Assembly: GCF_029952525.1 (NCBI RefSeq)
Contig: NZ_JASAOF010000002.1
Span: forward strand, 372,001 to 436,000
From: Saccharopolyspora ipomoeae
GTDB taxonomy: Bacteria; Actinomycetota; Actinomycetes; Mycobacteriales; Pseudonocardiaceae
Length of the DNA stretch: 64,000 nt
Direction: 5' to 3'
The notes beneath the pieces were generated by a model, which did no database searches, was not told the DNA's origin, and saw only the letters and a list, made by a program, of their open reading frames with translations. Positions 62,564-64,000 of the stretch are shown here, in pieces (the stretch's first letter is position 1; the number at the start of each line of letters is the position of its first letter). Position numbers and translations under genes: made by a program.

Positions 62564-63493
62564 TCACCCGGCCTCCACCAGGTCTTCCCAGAGCTCCTCC
62601 GGCACGGGCGCGTCGAAGGCTTCGGCGTGGCCGCGGACCTCGTCCGGCGTCCGCGCCCCGAGCACCACCGACGCCACCGCCGGGTGCCGCCGCGCGAAGG
62701 CGATCGCGGCCTGCGGCAGCGACACCCCGCGCCGGTGGCAGATCTCGGCCAGCCGCTGCGCTCTCGCCACCAGTTGCGGCGGGGCGGGGCGGTAGTCGTA
62801 GACCGCGTGGGCCGCCGGGTCGTCGGTGGCCAGCAGGCCGCCGTTGAACACGCCCGCCACCAGCACCGAGACGCCGCGCCGGGCGCATTCGTCGAGCAGC
62901 GGTTCGCCGGAGGAGTCCAGCGGGGTGAAGCGGCCGGCGAGCATGACGGCGTCGACGTCGGTCTCGGTCGCGAAGCGGTGCAGCATCGGCCACTGGTTCA
63001 TGCCGACGCCGATCGCCCCGATGACTCCCTGCGCGCGCAGGTCGTGCAGGGCCGGGTAGGCCTCGTCGACGGCCTGCTGCCAGTGGTCGTCGGGATCGTG
63101 CAGCAGCACGAGGTCGACGTGGTCGAGCCCGAGCCTGTCCGCACTGGATTCCAGGGAGCGGCGGACGCCGTCGGCGCTGAAGTCCCACCGGCGGGCGAAA
63201 TCGGCGGGGACGGCGAACCCGGCCGCGTCGTCTCGGGTTCCGCGCGGGTTGTCGACCGGGTCGAGGATCCTCCCGACCTTCGTGGACACCGCGAACTCGT
63301 GTCGGGGGTGTCCCGCCAGGGCGGCACCGAGGCGGCGTTCGGCCAGGCCGAGTCCGTAGTGCGGGGCTGTGTCGAAGTAGCGGACCCCGGCGTTCCAGGC
63401 CGCGTCCACGGTGGCGGCGGCCGTGTCGTCGTCGACCTCGCGGTAGAGGTTGCCGATGACCGCTCCGCCGAAACCCCAAGGGCTCACCCGCAT
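62564..63493 (-). CDS. Aldo/keto reductase (aldose/L-fucose dehydrogenase type)
   Basis: A 309-residue TIM-barrel oxidoreductase of the D-threo-aldose 1-dehydrogenase group: WGFGGAVIGNLYREV, YFDTAPHYGLGLAERRLG (Asp/Tyr, about 39-56), VSTKVGR (Lys about 71), LVLLHDPDD (His about 132) and VNQWPMLHRF-like GMNQWPML. It starts 3 bases after the stop of the SDR gene upstream. With an SDR partner, sugar (such as fucose) oxidation is a reasonable guess. Confidence 0.88.
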   Translation of the reverse strand: MRVSPWGFGGAVIGNLYREVDDDTAAATVDAAWNAGVRYFDTAPHYGLGLAERRLGAALAGHPRHEFAVSTKVGRILDPVDNPRGTRDDAAGFAVPADFARRWDFSADGVRRSLESSADRLGLDHVDLVLLHDPDDHWQQAVDEAYPALHDLRAQGVIGAIGVGMNQWPMLHRFATETDVDAVMLAGRFTPLDSSGEPLLDECARRGVSVLVAGVFNGGLLATDDPAAHAVYDYRPAPPQLVARAQRLAEICHRRGVSLPQAAIAFARRHPAVASVVLGARTPDEVRGHAEAFDAPVPEELWEDLVEAG

Positions 63494-63496
63494 GCG

Positions 63497-64000
63497 TCAC
63501 TTCCGCAGCCGCAGGCCCTGCATGCCGCCGTCGACCGCCAGCGACGTCCCGGTCGTGGCCCCCGCCGACGGGCCCGCCAGGTAGGCGACCGCGGCCGCCA
63601 CCTCCTCGGCCGACACCAATCGGCCGGACGGCTGGCGGGCGTTGAGCGCGGCGAGTTCCGCGTCGGGATCGTCGGCGGCCGACAGCAACCGGCGCACCCA
63701 CGGGGTGTCGGCGGTTCCCGGGTTGACGCAGTTGACGCGGATGCCCTCGCGGATGTGATCGGCGGCCATCGCCTGCGTCAACGACAGCACCGCTCCCTTG
63801 CTCGCGCTGTAGGCCGCGCGATCCGGGAGTCCCGCCGTGGCCGCGATCGAGCAGGTGTTGACGATCGACGCCGCCGCCGACTTCCGCAGGTGCGGCAGAG
63901 CGGCCCGCGTGGTGCGCACGATGCCCAGCACGTTCACGTCGAACACGCGGTGCCACTCCTCGTAGGAGTTCGTCTCGACGGTGCCCTGGGCCCCGATCCC
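63497..64000 (-). CDS. SDR family oxidoreductase, C-terminal part (start outside window)
   Basis: The frame runs to the window edge without a start codon, so the N-terminal cofactor loop is missing. What remains (167 residues) shows GAQGTVETNSYEEWHRVFDVNVLG, catalytic Ser about SIAATAGLP, YSASKGAVLSLTQAMA (Tyr/Lys), the GIRVNCVNPGTADTPW segment and the C-terminal GTSLAVDGGMQGL. Classical SDR. It forms an operon with the aldo/keto reductase (3-base gap). Confidence 0.9.
   Translation of the reverse strand, partial: GIGAQGTVETNSYEEWHRVFDVNVLGIVRTTRAALPHLRKSAAASIVNTCSIAATAGLPDRAAYSASKGAVLSLTQAMAADHIREGIRVNCVNPGTADTPWVRRLLSAADDPDAELAALNARQPSGRLVSAEEVAAAVAYLAGPSAGATTGTSLAVDGGMQGLRLRK

Overview
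The window is high-GC DNA (mostly around 70% by eye) with frequent GTG starts, 4-base GTGA stop/start overlaps, an actinobacterial-type QcrB, an F420/flavin LLM oxidoreductase, DUF5313 and DUF2277 proteins and a CtpI-like giant P-type ATPase. This fits an actinomycete, most likely of the Pseudonocardiales (Saccharopolyspora-like). The genus is an inference. No rRNA, tRNA, CRISPR array, integrase or transposase gene was seen.

Layout. 1-3756: nitrite assimilation operon (3' part of nirB, nirD, a HemD/winged-helix fusion, a sirohydrochlorin chelatase-like protein), each gene overlapping the next by 4 bases. 3853-8810: a small membrane protein, a 1445-residue P-type ATPase carrying a second, degenerate P domain, and a 32-residue membrane peptide. 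9165-11963: aconitase with a promoter, a leader hairpin and a strong terminator. 12159-14246: methyltransferase, a tiny membrane protein and a TetR regulator. 14243-18952 (minus strand): nitrilase-type amidohydrolase, dihydropyrimidinase, LLM oxidoreductase and NCS2 permease, a pyrimidine/hydantoin catabolic unit. 19155-27890: assorted metabolic and membrane genes (FAH-like hydrolase, NmrA-like protein, quinone-type reductase, pirin, GNAT, aldo/keto reductase, VIT1-like transporter) and small membrane peptides. 27995-29632: an orphan cytochrome bc1 b subunit. 29676-34972: RNase Z, DinB, DUF1992 and several regulators. 33995-37837: LacI, mannitol dehydrogenase-type enzyme and MHS transporter. 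37948-40979: two-component system plus DUF418. 40985-46250: MBL protein, DUF2277, copper amine oxidase, M20 amidohydrolase and a dehydrogenase. 46316-49315: MpaB-like protein diverging from a TetR/CoA-transferase pair across a palindromic operator. 49316-49945: a 630-base non-coding island that is one large inverted repeat. 49946-52803: TRAP transporter. 52958-56344: TetR/FMN reductase with two matching operators, then alditol oxidase/IclR. 56386-58779: small protein, SDR, VOC protein, TetR. 58851-60532: a predicted lysozyme-like/toxin-44 polymorphic toxin with an overlapping membrane-anchored putative immunity gene. 60684-64000: PhzF, MDR reductase, aldo/keto reductase and a partial SDR.

The least explained structures are the 49.3-49.9 kb inverted repeat (two 223-base arms, nested short palindromes, a 62-base tandem repeat), a dispersed palindrome with core AGTTTTCATGAAAACT (four copies, two of them inside that island), the degenerate second P domain in the ATPase, and the toxin/immunity pair. 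Functional calls come from motif recognition without database searches. Residue positions were counted by hand.
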